Assembly (NCBI RefSeq): GCF_019145435.1
Contig: NZ_JAHSTS010000002.1
Span: 2,368,823 to 2,432,822 of the forward strand
Reading direction: 5' to 3'
Length of the DNA stretch: 64,000 bases
Origin: Pseudomonas ekonensis
GTDB lineage: Bacteria > Pseudomonadota > Gammaproteobacteria > Pseudomonadales > Pseudomonadaceae
The translations under genes and the position numbers were made by a program. The notes under the pieces were generated by a model. That model was not told the origin of the DNA. It was given only the letters and a program-made list of their open reading frames with translations, and made no database searches. Positions 26,865 through 36,170 of this stretch are shown here, piece by piece (within the stretch, counting starts at the first letter, position 1; each line of letters begins with the position of its first letter).

Positions 26865-27731
26865 CTACCGCTGCATCCCCCACTTCTTCACGGTCAACCG
26901 CTCCAACGTGTCGAACACCAGGTTCTCCACCAGCAATCCGATCAGGATCACCACCGCAAGCCCCGCGAACACCTTGTCGGTGTAAAGCTCGTTGCGGTTC
27001 TGGAAGATGTACCAGCCCAGGCCGCCCTTGCCGCTGGTGGCGCCGAACACCAGTTCGGCGGCGATCAGTGTGCGCCAGGCGAACGCCCAGCCGATCTTCA
27101 GGCCGGCGAGGATCGACGGCAGCGCCGCCGGGATCAGGATGGACAACACAAAACGCATGCCCTTCAGACCGTAGTTGCGCCCGGCCATGCGCAGGGTTTC
27201 CGACACGCCAAGGAAACCGGCGTAGGTGTTCAGCGCCAGCGCCCACAGCACCGAATGCACCAGCACGAAGATCAGGCTGTTCTGGCCCAGGCCGAACCAC
27301 AGCAACGCCAGCGGCAGCAGGGCGATGGCCGGCAGCGGGTTGAACATCGAGGTCAGGGTGCTCAGCAAGTCCCGGCCGAATTGGGTCGAGACCGCCAGGG
27401 TGGTCAGGGCGAACGCCAGCACGATGCCGGTCAGGTAGCCCTTGAGCAGCACCAGCAGGGAGATCCACACCTTGCCCGGCAGCTCGCCGCTGAGCAGGCC
27501 GTCGTACAGCGCATGACTGGTCTGCAAAAAGCTCGGCAGCAGCAGATCGTTGTTCTGTACCCGGGCGACCACTTCCCAGAGCACCGCGAGCAGAATCAGG
27601 ATCACGCTTTTACGCAGCCAGCCCTGCTGCCACAGGCGCTGGCCCAGCGGTAACTCACGCTCCACCGGCACGCTGGTCAGCGGCTGCAGATCGTTTTCGA
27701 ATGCTTGACGTACGGATGATGAATGGCTCAT
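26865..27731 (-). CDS. ABC transporter permease, sulfonate/nitrate/taurine type
   Basis: 288 residues from the ATG at 27731, chosen for its ggagga ribosome site; a TTG 24 bases upstream is less likely. Six hydrophobic segments and the EAA-like loop (GLKIGWAFAWRTLIAAELVFG) identify a TauC/SsuC-type permease. It is last in the dioxygenase - binding protein - ATPase - permease operon (20 bp after the ATPase gene). It should import an organosulfur or related anion; the substrate is not defined by sequence. Confidence 0.9.
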   Translation of the reverse strand: MSHSSSVRQAFENDLQPLTSVPVERELPLGQRLWQQGWLRKSVILILLAVLWEVVARVQNNDLLLPSFLQTSHALYDGLLSGELPGKVWISLLVLLKGYLTGIVLAFALTTLAVSTQFGRDLLSTLTSMFNPLPAIALLPLALLWFGLGQNSLIFVLVHSVLWALALNTYAGFLGVSETLRMAGRNYGLKGMRFVLSILIPAALPSILAGLKIGWAFAWRTLIAAELVFGATSGKGGLGWYIFQNRNELYTDKVFAGLAVVILIGLLVENLVFDTLERLTVKKWGMQR

Positions 27732-27751
27732 CGGGCGATCCTCCGGGTGGC

Positions 27752-28612
27752 TCAATAAGCGATGCGAATGTCGTTGAAATCGTGCTCGCGCTCGGTTTCC
27801 GGCGACTGGCCCTCATCGAACAGCAACCGATGAATACACCGCGCCGACTCCTGAAACGCCACGCCACCGAGGCTTTGCAGATCATATTGATGACTGTGCA
27901 CTTCCGCCCTCACCCGCCCCGGATGCGGCGACAGCAGCAGGATGCGATTGCCGACCACCAGCGCTTCTTCAATCGAGTGGGTGACGAACAACAACGTGAA
28001 ACGCACCTCCTCCCAGAGCAGCAGCAATTCCTCCTGCATCTTGCGCCGGGTCAGCGCATCCAGCGCGGCGAAGGGCTCGTCCATCAGCAGGATCTTCGGC
28101 TGCATCGCCAGCGCCCGGGCAATCGCCACCCGAGCCTTCATGCCGCCGGACAGGGTGTGCGGGTAGGCATCGGCGAACGCCGCCAGGCCGACCTTTTCCA
28201 GGTAATGCAGGGCGCGTTCTTCCGCTTCCCTTTTCTTCAGCGTGCGCGAGGCCAGCAGCGGGAACATCACGTTCTGCTTCACGGTTTTCCACGGCGGCAG
28301 CTGATCGAACTCCTGGAACACCACGATCCGATCCGGCCCCGGCGCCTCCACGCGCCGGCCTTGCAGGCGGATCTCGCCTTCGCGCGGCGCAATGAACCCG
28401 GCCACCGCCTTGAGCAGCGTGGACTTGCCGCAGCCGGAAGGGCCGAGCAAGACAAAGCGATCCGCCGGATCGACCTCGAAACTGACCTGGTGGGTGGCCC
28501 GCACCACCCGTTGCGGCGTGCGGTATTCGAGGCTGACCTGATCGACCGCCAGCAGCGCTTCGGCGCCGGCGGCGGGGTTGCTGGCCGTGTGGCCTTGCAA
28601 AGGGGCGTTCAT
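27752..28612 (-). CDS. ABC transporter ATPase, sulfonate/nitrate/taurine type
   Basis: 286 residues from the ATG at 28612 with a GGGGAG ribosome site. Walker A GPSGCGKST (~56-64), signature LSGGMKARVAIARAL and Walker B ILLMDEPFAALD are present, and LFVTHSIEEAL contains the switch His. It is a TauB/SsuB-type ATPase powering the adjacent permease. The binding-protein stop is 5 bp upstream of its start. Confidence 0.9.
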   Translation of the reverse strand: MNAPLQGHTASNPAAGAEALLAVDQVSLEYRTPQRVVRATHQVSFEVDPADRFVLLGPSGCGKSTLLKAVAGFIAPREGEIRLQGRRVEAPGPDRIVVFQEFDQLPPWKTVKQNVMFPLLASRTLKKREAEERALHYLEKVGLAAFADAYPHTLSGGMKARVAIARALAMQPKILLMDEPFAALDALTRRKMQEELLLLWEEVRFTLLFVTHSIEEALVVGNRILLLSPHPGRVRAEVHSHQYDLQSLGGVAFQESARCIHRLLFDEGQSPETEREHDFNDIRIAY

Positions 28613-28617
28613 GGCGG

Positions 28618-29643
28618 TCAGCTCCCCTGCAGCGGCTTGGCGTCCTGGAAGAAGTAGTCCTTCCACGAATCCGGCTTGTTCTTGATCGCGCCGACGCGGT
28701 AGAGGAACTCGGCCAGCGGGTAGGTGTTCTTCGGCGTGACGCTGAACTCGAACTGCGGGTTGTCGATGATCTTCAGCAGCGCAGCGCGGTCGATCTTGGC
28801 CTTGGTCACGCGCAGGTAATTGTCCGCCGCCGCGCCCTTGTCGTTCTGGGCGAACTGCGCCGCTTCGGTCAGGGCCTCGACGAAGGCTTTGTAGGTCTTC
28901 GGGTTGTCGTTGCGGAATTTTTCGGTGGCGAACAGCACGGTCGGCGAGTTCGGGCCGAGCACGTCATAGGAATTGAGCACCACATGGACATTGGGGTTCT
29001 CCAGGGCCTGATCCTGGAACGGCGGATTGGAGAAATGCCCGGTCAGCTCGGTGCCGCCGGCGATCAGCGCAGCGGTGGCGTCCGGGTGCGGAACGGCGAT
29101 GGTGTACTTGTCGAGGCGGTTGAACTCCTTGTCGCCCCACTGCCTGGCCGCCGCGTACTGCAGGAACCGCGACTGCACCGAAACCCCGACCGCCGGCACC
29201 GCGATGCGGTCCTTTTCGGTGAAATCGGCGATGGTCTTGACCTTGGGATTGTTGCTGACGAGGTAGTACGGGAAGTTGCCCAGCGAGGCCACGGCCTTGA
29301 CGTTCTGCTTGCCGTGGGTGCGGTCCCAGATGGTCAGCAGCGGACCGACGCCGGCGCCGGCAATGTCGATGGAGCCGGACAGCAACGCATCGTTGACCGC
29401 CGCGCCGCCGGACAGCTGCGTCCAGTCGACCTCGATGTCGATCCCCTCCTGCTTGCCGTACTTCTCGATCAATCCCTGATCGCGCACGACGTTGAGCAGC
29501 AGGTAAACGATGCCGAACTGTTCGGCGATGCGGATCTCACCCTCGGCATGGGCTGCGGACGGCGCCGCCAGGCTGCCGGCGATCAGGCTGAAACCCAGGC
29601 CGACGGCGGCGGCCAGCGGCGCGAATGGAAGACGTTTGGACAT
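28618..29643 (-). CDS. Periplasmic substrate-binding protein, sulfonate/taurine ABC type
   Basis: 341 residues with a signal peptide (cleavage likely after AAHA, ~33). The mature protein has the NMT1/SsuA-like fold (EIRIAEQFGIVYLLLNVVRDQGLIEKY; LLSGSIDIAGAGVGPLL). It would capture an aliphatic sulfonate or similar anion. It lies 18 bp downstream of the TauD-family gene, suggesting import followed by oxygenolytic desulfonation. Confidence 0.88.
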   Translation of the reverse strand: MSKRLPFAPLAAAVGLGFSLIAGSLAAPSAAHAEGEIRIAEQFGIVYLLLNVVRDQGLIEKYGKQEGIDIEVDWTQLSGGAAVNDALLSGSIDIAGAGVGPLLTIWDRTHGKQNVKAVASLGNFPYYLVSNNPKVKTIADFTEKDRIAVPAVGVSVQSRFLQYAAARQWGDKEFNRLDKYTIAVPHPDATAALIAGGTELTGHFSNPPFQDQALENPNVHVVLNSYDVLGPNSPTVLFATEKFRNDNPKTYKAFVEALTEAAQFAQNDKGAAADNYLRVTKAKIDRAALLKIIDNPQFEFSVTPKNTYPLAEFLYRVGAIKNKPDSWKDYFFQDAKPLQGS

Positions 29644-29661
29644 GATCGGTTCTCCGGCAAT

Positions 29662-30549
29662 TCAGAAAGGCGCGTCGCCCTGGATGGTGGTGCGGTAGAG
29701 CTTGCGGCGCAGGTGCGCTGGGCAGCCGGCGGCCAGGTGGATCAGCGAGCGGTTGTCCCAGAACACCAGGTCGTGGGGCTGCCAGCGGTGGCGGTAGATG
29801 TTCTGCGGCAGGACGCTGTGGGCGTAGAGCTCGGCCAACAGCTGTTGGCTCTCGTCCTCCGACAGGCCGACGATGCGGGTGGTGAAGCCTTCGCTGACGA
29901 ACAACGCCTTGCGGCCGTTTTCCGGGTGGGTGCGCACCACCGGGTGCACCACTTCCGCGACCTGGGCCAACTGCTCTTGGGTCAGGGTCGGGCGCCAGTT
30001 GCCTTCGAATTTGGTTTCGCTGTAGCGGGCGGTGTAGGAGTGCGCCGCCGAACGGCCCTCAACCGCGTTGCGCAGCGCTTGCGGCAGGCTGTCCCAGGCT
30101 TTGTGCATGTCGGCGAACAAAGTGTCGCCGCCTTCGGACGGCAGCTCCTGGGCGTGCAGCATCGAACCCAGGCTCGGCAGCTCTTTGTAGGAAAGGTCGG
30201 AGTGCCAGAACTTGCCGGCATCGCCCAGGCCGACGTTTTGGCCGTTCTCGACGATGTTGGAGACGATGAGGATTTCCGGGTGGCCGGCCAAAAGGAACTG
30301 CTTGAGCACATGGATCTGCAGCACGCCGAAGCGGCGGCTGAAGTCGATCTGCTGCTGCGGGGTGATGCGCTGGTCGCGGAACACCACCACGTGGTGATCG
30401 AGGTGGGCGCGGTGGATGCGGGCGAAGTCTTGGTCGTTGACCGGACGGGCCAGGTCCAGGCCGATGATTTCGGCGCCGACGGCGCCCTCGAACGGGCGGA
30501 CTTCAAAGGTTTGCGGCGCGATGCCGGGTGAGGCGGTGGCGGCGGACAT
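29662..30549 (-). CDS. TauD/TfdA-family Fe(II)/2-oxoglutarate dioxygenase
   Basis: 295 residues. The iron-binding facial triad is visible: WHSDLSY gives His116 and Asp118, and SLIHLAAG gives His271. A basic residue for 2-oxoglutarate follows (RRKLYRTT, Arg282/286). The family hydroxylates taurine, alkyl sulfonates or sulfate esters so that sulfite or sulfate is released. It is the first gene of the operon with the ABC importer, so it is probably induced by sulfate starvation. The exact substrate is unknown. Confidence 0.88.
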   Translation of the reverse strand: MSAATASPGIAPQTFEVRPFEGAVGAEIIGLDLARPVNDQDFARIHRAHLDHHVVVFRDQRITPQQQIDFSRRFGVLQIHVLKQFLLAGHPEILIVSNIVENGQNVGLGDAGKFWHSDLSYKELPSLGSMLHAQELPSEGGDTLFADMHKAWDSLPQALRNAVEGRSAAHSYTARYSETKFEGNWRPTLTQEQLAQVAEVVHPVVRTHPENGRKALFVSEGFTTRIVGLSEDESQQLLAELYAHSVLPQNIYRHRWQPHDLVFWDNRSLIHLAAGCPAHLRRKLYRTTIQGDAPF

Positions 30550-30909
30550 GGATCACTCCCACATACGGCACGCTCAAGGGCGCGCGCGTCGATCAAGAAA
30601 CTCACGCTGGATTGCGTGTTCGTTCGTGTCGTGCGGCGCGCCGATTGGTCGGCAGGTACGCAGGAGGCTGACTTTATAGCTATAAGAAGCGAACTTTAAA
30701 TACCGTTAGCGAATAACGATATGGCGATAGCTAAGGAATGGACTGGACGGTGAGTGAGCGTTCGTGTCACTTGCCGACAGGGATGTGGTGTTCGAACTGA
30801 CGCCATCGCTGGCAAGCCAGCTCCCACAGATTCCGCGGTGAACACACCAGCGCGTGTCCACCCTAGATCCCAGTGGGAGCTGGCTTGCCAGCGATGAGGC
30901 CCGAAAGAT
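30550..30909. promoter_or_regulatory. Intergenic region upstream of the dioxygenase operon
   Basis: 360 bp between the TauD-family gene (start at 30549) and the end of lapC. The part near 30660-30740 is AT-rich with repeated ata/tat tracts (tttatagctataagaagc, gaataacgatatggcgatagc) and is the likely promoter and activator region. The lapC-proximal part holds a REP hairpin. No gene is seen. Confidence 0.5.
30804..30896. repeat. REP/BIME inverted repeat pair
   Basis: catcgctggcaagccagctcccac (30804-30827) and its exact 24-base reverse complement (30873-30896) flank a 45-bp spacer. Typical Pseudomonas REP pair just downstream of the lapC stop, where it may stabilise the end of the lapEBC mRNA. 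Confidence 0.9.
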
Positions 30910-32277
30910 CTAGCGCTCGTGCAAGGCCTCGGCCCGCGCGCGGATGATCGGCTTGAGCAGGTAGCTCAGCACGGTCTTCTTGCCGGTGATGATGTCCACC
31001 GACGCCACCATCCCCGGAATGATCAGCAACGGCTTCTCGTCGGTGCCCAGGTGGCTGCGCTCGGTGCGCAGCTTGATCACGTAGTAGGTGGTTTTCTTGT
31101 CTTCGTCGGTGATGGTGTCCGCGCCGATCTGCTCCAGCTTGGCCTTCAGGCCGCCGTAGATGGTGTAGTCGTAGGCGGTGAACTTCACCGTCGCGTCCTG
31201 GCCCGGATGCAGGAAGGCGATGTCCTGCGGACGGATCTTGGCTTCGACCAGCAGGGTGTCGTCCAGCGGCACGATCTCCACCAGGTCGCTGCCCGGCTGG
31301 ATCACGCCGCCGATGGTGTTGACCAGCATCTTGTTGACGATGCCGCGCACCGGCGAGGTGACCAGCGTCCGGCTCACCCGGTCCTCCAGCGCCTTGCCGG
31401 TGGCCTGGGCCTTGTTCAGGTCGGTGCGCGCCTCGTTGAGCTGGGTCAGCGCCTCGCTGCGGAACTTGCCGCGGGTCTCGTCGATCTTGCGCTGCACTTC
31501 CTTGATCGCCGATTCGGCCCGCGGAATCGCCAGCGTGGTGGCGTCGAGCTGACCGCGGGTCTCCACTTCGGCGCGCTTGAGCCGCAGCACCTCGACTGGC
31601 GACACCGCGCCCTGGGCCACCAGCGGCTCGGACATGTTGATTTCCTGGCGTTGCAGGCCCAACTGCTGCCGGTACTGCGCCTGCTTGGAGGTGAACTCGC
31701 GCAGCTCTTGCTGGCGCTGGATCAGTTGCTCCTGCAACCCACCGATTTCGTCATGCAGTTGCTGACGGCGGCTCAGGTACAGCGACTCTTCGCTTTTCGC
31801 CTGCCCCGGCACGGCCTTGAGCACGTCCTCGGGGAAGTTCAGCGGGCGGTCCTCGACCTCCGCGCTCAGGCGCTCGACCCGCAGCAGCATCGACAGCCGG
31901 TCGGCCTCGGTCTCGCCGACGTTGGAGGCGAACCGCGTGTCGTCCAGGCGGATCAGCGGCGCGCCGGCCTCGACGATCTGGCCTTCCTTGACGAACAGCT
32001 CGGAGACGATCCCGCCCTCGAGGTTCTGGATCTTCTGGATCTTCGACGACGGAATCGCCTTGCCGTCGCCCTTGGTCACTTCGTCGATGACCGCGAAGTT
32101 GGCCCACAGCAGCAGGAACAGGAAGAAACCGATGATCGCCCAGATCGTCAGGCGCACCACCCTCGGCGCGTCCTCGATGAGCGCTTTGTTGACCTCCGGC
32201 AGCGGCTGGCCCTGCAACGACGCGGAGCCTTTGAAGTAGCGGCGGATCGATTCCTTGACACCCGACTTAAGCAACAC
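30910..32277 (-). CDS. lapC: LapC, type I secretion membrane-fusion protein
   Basis: 455 residues from a GTG start that overlaps the end of lapB by 11 bp. A single membrane helix lies at ~40-65, followed by a HlyD-type periplasmic part: KIQNLEGGIVSELFVKEGQIVEAGAPLIRLDD, a long coiled coil (~130-290), then SPVRGIVNKMLVNTIGGVIQPGSDLVEIVP. It bridges LapB and LapE to export LapA. Gene order lapE-lapB-lapC beside lapA matches P. fluorescens Pf0-1. Confidence 0.93.
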   Translation of the reverse strand: MLLKSGVKESIRRYFKGSASLQGQPLPEVNKALIEDAPRVVRLTIWAIIGFFLFLLLWANFAVIDEVTKGDGKAIPSSKIQKIQNLEGGIVSELFVKEGQIVEAGAPLIRLDDTRFASNVGETEADRLSMLLRVERLSAEVEDRPLNFPEDVLKAVPGQAKSEESLYLSRRQQLHDEIGGLQEQLIQRQQELREFTSKQAQYRQQLGLQRQEINMSEPLVAQGAVSPVEVLRLKRAEVETRGQLDATTLAIPRAESAIKEVQRKIDETRGKFRSEALTQLNEARTDLNKAQATGKALEDRVSRTLVTSPVRGIVNKMLVNTIGGVIQPGSDLVEIVPLDDTLLVEAKIRPQDIAFLHPGQDATVKFTAYDYTIYGGLKAKLEQIGADTITDEDKKTTYYVIKLRTERSHLGTDEKPLLIIPGMVASVDIITGKKTVLSYLLKPIIRARAEALHER

Positions 32278-34432
32278 TGATCTGCCCCTTCTTCAACGCT
32301 TCCATCACCGCGGCCTTCGGGCCGTCGGCGAGAATCTGGCCACGGTCGACCACCAGCAGGCGATCCACCAGCGACAGCAGCGACGCCCGGTGCGTCACCA
32401 GCACCACGGTCTTGTTTTCGATCACCGCCGCCAGGCGTTGCTTGAGGCGCTCTTCGCCGGTGTTGTCCATGGCGCTGGTGGGCTCGTCGAGCAGCAGGAT
32501 CGGCGGGTTGAGCAGCAGCGCCCGGGCCAGGGCCACGTTCTGGCGCTGGCCGCCGGACAGGTTCTGCCCGCGCTCGCCGACCTGCAGTTCGTAGCCTTTG
32601 GGGTGCAGCCTTGCGAACTCATGGACGCCGGCCAGCTCGGCCGCTTGCAGCACCAGCTCGTCCTCGACGTAGCGGGCGCCGGAAATCAGGTTGTCGCGCA
32701 GGGTGCCGGCCAGCAGCTGGATGTCCTGGGGCACGTAGCCGATGTTGTAGCGCAGCTCGCTGACGTCGATCTGGCGGATGTCCACGCCGTCCACCAGCAG
32801 GGCGCCGTCGTCCGGCTGGTACAGGCCCACCAGCAGCTTGGCCAGCGAGCTCTTGCCCGAACCGCTGCGGCCGATGATGCCGATCTTCTCGCCGGGGCGG
32901 ATCACCAGGTTGATGCCCTTGAGCGCCGGGTTCTGCTGCTCCGGGTAGGTGAAGTTGAGCTGACGGCACTCGATGGCGCCCTGCAGCACCTTGCGGCTCA
33001 GCGGACGCTCTTCGAAATTGCGCTCCTGGGGCAGCTCCATCATCTGGTCGACCGAAGTCATGGTCACCCGCGCCTGCTGGTAGCGGGTCAGCAGGCCCGA
33101 CAGCGACGCCAGCGGGCTGAGCGCCCGGCCGCTGAGCATGTAGCAGGCGATCAGGCCGCCCATGCTCAGGTTGCCGGCGATGATCTGGTACACGCCGAAG
33201 ACGATCATGACCACGCCCGCCAGTTGCTGGATCAGCAGGGTGATGTTCATCGCCAGGCCCGAGAGCATCTTCACCCGCAGCTCGAGGCGGCTGAGGGTGC
33301 CGATGGTCTGCTCCCACTGGTACTGGCGCTCGCTCTCGGCGTTGTTGACCTTCACCGCGTCGAGGCCGGCGAGGGTCTCGATCAGGCTCGACTGGCGCTC
33401 GGCGCCCAGCGCCATGGTGCGCTCCATGGTCGCCACCAGCGGCTTCTGCAAGGCGTAGCCGATGGCCAGGGCGATCGGGAAGGCCAGCACCGGAATCCAC
33501 ACCAGGTGCCCGCCGAGGATGGCGATCACGATGAAGATCAGGATCGTGAACGGCAGGTCGATCACGCTGGTCAGGGTCAGCGAGGCGAGGAAGTCGCGCA
33601 GGCTCTGGAACTCATGGATGTTCTGGGCGAAGCTGCCGACCCGCGCCGGCCGGTACTTCATGGCCATGCCGACGATCCGCTCGAACAGCGTCGCGGAGAT
33701 GATCAGGTCGGTTTTCTTGCCGGCCAGGTCCAGGCACAGGCTGCGCAGGCTCTTGAGGATCAGGTCGAAGAGGTAGGCCCCGGTGATGCCCAGCGCGAGC
33801 ACCCACAGGGTCGCCTCGGCCTGGTTCGGCACCACGCGGTCGTAGACGTTCATCACGAACAGCGGCGCGGCCATCGCGATGATGTTGATCAGCAGGCTGG
33901 CGGCGATGGCGTCGGCGTAGAGCCAGCGCGAGCGCTTGAGGGTGTCGCGGAACCACGAGCGCGCCCGGGGGATCAGCGTGCCGTGGTTGACGTCGAACTT
34001 GTGCTGGGGCTGGGCGAAGAAGACCTTGCCGGTGTAGTCGTCGGCCAGCAGGTCGCGGCCCACCAGGGATTCGCCGCCGTCGCTTTCGCTGAGCAGCACC
34101 CGGGCCTGGCCGTCGCCTTGCCAGCCGAGCAGGACGGCGCTGCGGCCGTCCTTGAGCAGCAGCAGCGCCGGCATGGCGATGGCCGGGATTTCTTCCAGCT
34201 TGCGTTGCAGCACCCGCCCCTGCAGGCCGGCACGGGCCGCCGCACGGGGCAGCAGCTCGACGCTCAGGCGTTGCTTGGGCAGCGGCAGGCCGGTGGTGAG
34301 CATCGCCGCGCTGGCGGGCTTCTGGTGCAGCACGCACAGGGCGAGCAGACCGTCCAGCAGCGGGTCGTCGTGCATCGCGCGTGGATCATGGCTGAGTTGA
34401 ACTCGACTGACTTCTGATTCCACGCTCGACAC
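32267..34432 (-). CDS. lapB: LapB, type I secretion ABC transporter
   Basis: 721 residues, GTG start. The N-terminal ~130 residues form a C39-like domain without the catalytic cysteine, typical of RTX-adhesin exporters that do not process their substrate. A six-helix membrane domain spans ~165-440. The ATPase has Walker A GRSGSGKSS (~521-529), signature LSGGQ (~626) and Walker B ILLLDEP (~646). It works in the inner membrane, recognising the C-terminal secretion signal of LapA. It lies 25 bp after lapE and overlaps lapC. Confidence 0.95.
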   Translation of the reverse strand: MSSVESEVSRVQLSHDPRAMHDDPLLDGLLALCVLHQKPASAAMLTTGLPLPKQRLSVELLPRAAARAGLQGRVLQRKLEEIPAIAMPALLLLKDGRSAVLLGWQGDGQARVLLSESDGGESLVGRDLLADDYTGKVFFAQPQHKFDVNHGTLIPRARSWFRDTLKRSRWLYADAIAASLLINIIAMAAPLFVMNVYDRVVPNQAEATLWVLALGITGAYLFDLILKSLRSLCLDLAGKKTDLIISATLFERIVGMAMKYRPARVGSFAQNIHEFQSLRDFLASLTLTSVIDLPFTILIFIVIAILGGHLVWIPVLAFPIALAIGYALQKPLVATMERTMALGAERQSSLIETLAGLDAVKVNNAESERQYQWEQTIGTLSRLELRVKMLSGLAMNITLLIQQLAGVVMIVFGVYQIIAGNLSMGGLIACYMLSGRALSPLASLSGLLTRYQQARVTMTSVDQMMELPQERNFEERPLSRKVLQGAIECRQLNFTYPEQQNPALKGINLVIRPGEKIGIIGRSGSGKSSLAKLLVGLYQPDDGALLVDGVDIRQIDVSELRYNIGYVPQDIQLLAGTLRDNLISGARYVEDELVLQAAELAGVHEFARLHPKGYELQVGERGQNLSGGQRQNVALARALLLNPPILLLDEPTSAMDNTGEERLKQRLAAVIENKTVVLVTHRASLLSLVDRLLVVDRGQILADGPKAAVMEALKKGQISVA

Positions 34433-34457
34433 TCTTTAACGATTGAAAGGGGACAAC

Positions 34458-35810
34458 TCAATTCATCCCGGGCAGTTGAACCTTGGGCTTCACGTCGTTC
34501 TGCACGACGGACGCCATCGGTGCGACCACTCCCTGGCTCTTGAGCAACTCGCCCATGGTCGCCTTGATTCGGTATTGAGTAAATAACTGAATGTTCTTGA
34601 TCTCGGCCAGACGGCGCGAAGCGGTGAACAATTCGTTCTCGCTGTCGAGCAGATCCAGCAGGGTCCGCTCGCCGAGGCTGAACTGGCGCTGGTAGGCGGT
34701 GCGCACGGCGGTGCTGTGATCGACGTACTGCTGGGCGATCGGCACCTGGGCGTTGGCGTTGTTCAGGGCGTTCCAGGCCAGGCCCAGTTCTTCGTTCAAC
34801 TGGCGCAGGGCGTTGTTGCGGATGTCCAGCGCCTGGTTCGACAGGTAGGCCTTGGATTCCAGGTCGGCCTTGTTGCTGCCGCCCGAATAGAGGTTGAAGC
34901 GCATGCGCAGCATGGCCTGCCATTCGTTGTTGTGGCCGTTCTGGCCGTCGAGGTCGTTGTCGGCGGTGCGGCCCAGTTCGGCGTCGAAGCGCGGGTAGAA
35001 GGTCGACTTGGCGGTTTCGTATTGCTTCTCGGCCGCGGCGATGTCGGACTCGGCCGACCGCAGGATCGGGCTGTTCTCCAGCATCTGCGCGCGGGCTTCG
35101 TTGAGGTTGGCCGGCAGCATCGCCATGAACGGCGCCGGGCGCTCCAGCTGGTCGGGCATCTGGCCGACGGCGCTGAGGTAGTTGGTCTCGGCGTCGGCGA
35201 GGTTGGTCTGCTCGGTGATCAGGTTGTTGCGCGCCTGGGCCATCCGCGCTTCGGCCTGGTCGAGGTCGGCGCCGCTGCCGACGCCGCGCTGGGTGCGCAG
35301 CTGGATCTGGTCGTAGATGCGCTGGTGGCTCTTGAGGTTTTCCTCGGCCAGGCGCACGAACTCGCGGCGGGTCAGCACGTCCAGGTACACCTGGGCCACG
35401 GTCAGCGCGGTGCGCTCGGAGGTGCCGAGCAAGGCATAGGCGCGGGAGTTGACGGTGGCTTGTTGACGCCCGACTTCGCTGGACGTCGCAAAACCGTCGA
35501 AGACCATCTGCGAAAGACGCAAACTTGACTCGCCGCGGTTCAGGGTCTCCCAGTGGTTGCCGCCGCCGTTGGCACGGGTGGTGACGCTGTCGGTGCCCTC
35601 GCGGCCGTAACCGCCGAGCAGATCGACCTTGGGCAGGTATCCACCTTTTGCCGCCTTTAATTGATAATCCGCAGCCAATCGACCATTGACCCCTGCCTGG
35701 ATCTCCGGATGGACATCCAGCGCCTGCTGCATGGCTTGCGGCAGGGTTTGCGCTTGTGCGAAAGAGGCGGCGAGAGCGAAGGGTAAAGCCTTGAACAGGT
35801 GCGAACGCAT
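34458..35810 (-). CDS. lapE: LapE, TolC-family outer-membrane channel
   Basis: 450 residues from the ATG at 35810, chosen because it gives a proper signal peptide (MRSHLFKALPFALAASFAQA). TolC-type repeats follow (TLPQAMQQALDVHPEIQAG; the helical LTVAQVYLDVLTRREFVRLAEENLKSH), with a C-terminal GFQ-like barrel region near ALRQLNEELGLAWNAL. It forms the duct for LapA; LapA's N-terminal module is thought to lodge in this pore, keeping the adhesin on the surface. First gene of lapEBC, divergent from lapA. Confidence 0.93.
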   Translation of the reverse strand: MRSHLFKALPFALAASFAQAQTLPQAMQQALDVHPEIQAGVNGRLAADYQLKAAKGGYLPKVDLLGGYGREGTDSVTTRANGGGNHWETLNRGESSLRLSQMVFDGFATSSEVGRQQATVNSRAYALLGTSERTALTVAQVYLDVLTRREFVRLAEENLKSHQRIYDQIQLRTQRGVGSGADLDQAEARMAQARNNLITEQTNLADAETNYLSAVGQMPDQLERPAPFMAMLPANLNEARAQMLENSPILRSAESDIAAAEKQYETAKSTFYPRFDAELGRTADNDLDGQNGHNNEWQAMLRMRFNLYSGGSNKADLESKAYLSNQALDIRNNALRQLNEELGLAWNALNNANAQVPIAQQYVDHSTAVRTAYQRQFSLGERTLLDLLDSENELFTASRRLAEIKNIQLFTQYRIKATMGELLKSQGVVAPMASVVQNDVKPKVQLPGMN

Positions 35811-36170
35811 GGTGAATGTTTCCCAGGACTTCTTGTCTTGAATCACAGCAAAACGGGGTGCTGCGTCGGAAGATGGCAACCGTGATGACCGTATGTCGGA
35901 AAGTTGAAAACCGGAACTGGGTCACACGCTGACGGACGGGTCGCCGCATAAATATCAATGTGACATTACCGGGACGATTGTTTAGGATGGCTCCCAGAAG
36001 GTCAATAGTTTGGCATAAAGTTAATAGCGAAAGAATCTAGCCAAATAATTGACATAGATCAGCGTCAAACATGTTTCACCACATTTATTTGAAAGTACGT
36101 CCAGACTGAATCGGCTAAGAACCATCAGGTCTATGGAAGTCAACTGAACGTGACACCCGGAGAGTCTTCA
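35811..36170. promoter_or_regulatory. Divergent lapE-lapA regulatory region
   Basis: 360 bp, clearly more AT-rich than the flanking genes from about 35940 to 36140. It must contain promoters for both lapEBC and lapA. A TTGACA hexamer occurs at 36049-36054 within one of two FleQ-like boxes, but a matching -10 is poor. The lapA ribosome site is ggagag, ten bases before the ATG. Confidence 0.65.
36001..36053. promoter_or_regulatory. Two inverted FleQ-like boxes upstream of lapA
   Basis: GTCAATAGTTTGGC (36001-36014) is matched at 12 of 14 positions by the reverse complement of 36040-36053 (GCCAAATAATTGAC). Both resemble the published FleQ consensus GTCAnTAAATTGAC. FleQ, a c-di-GMP-responsive regulator, is known to control lapA in P. 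putida. Binding here is inferred from motif and position. Confidence 0.55.
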
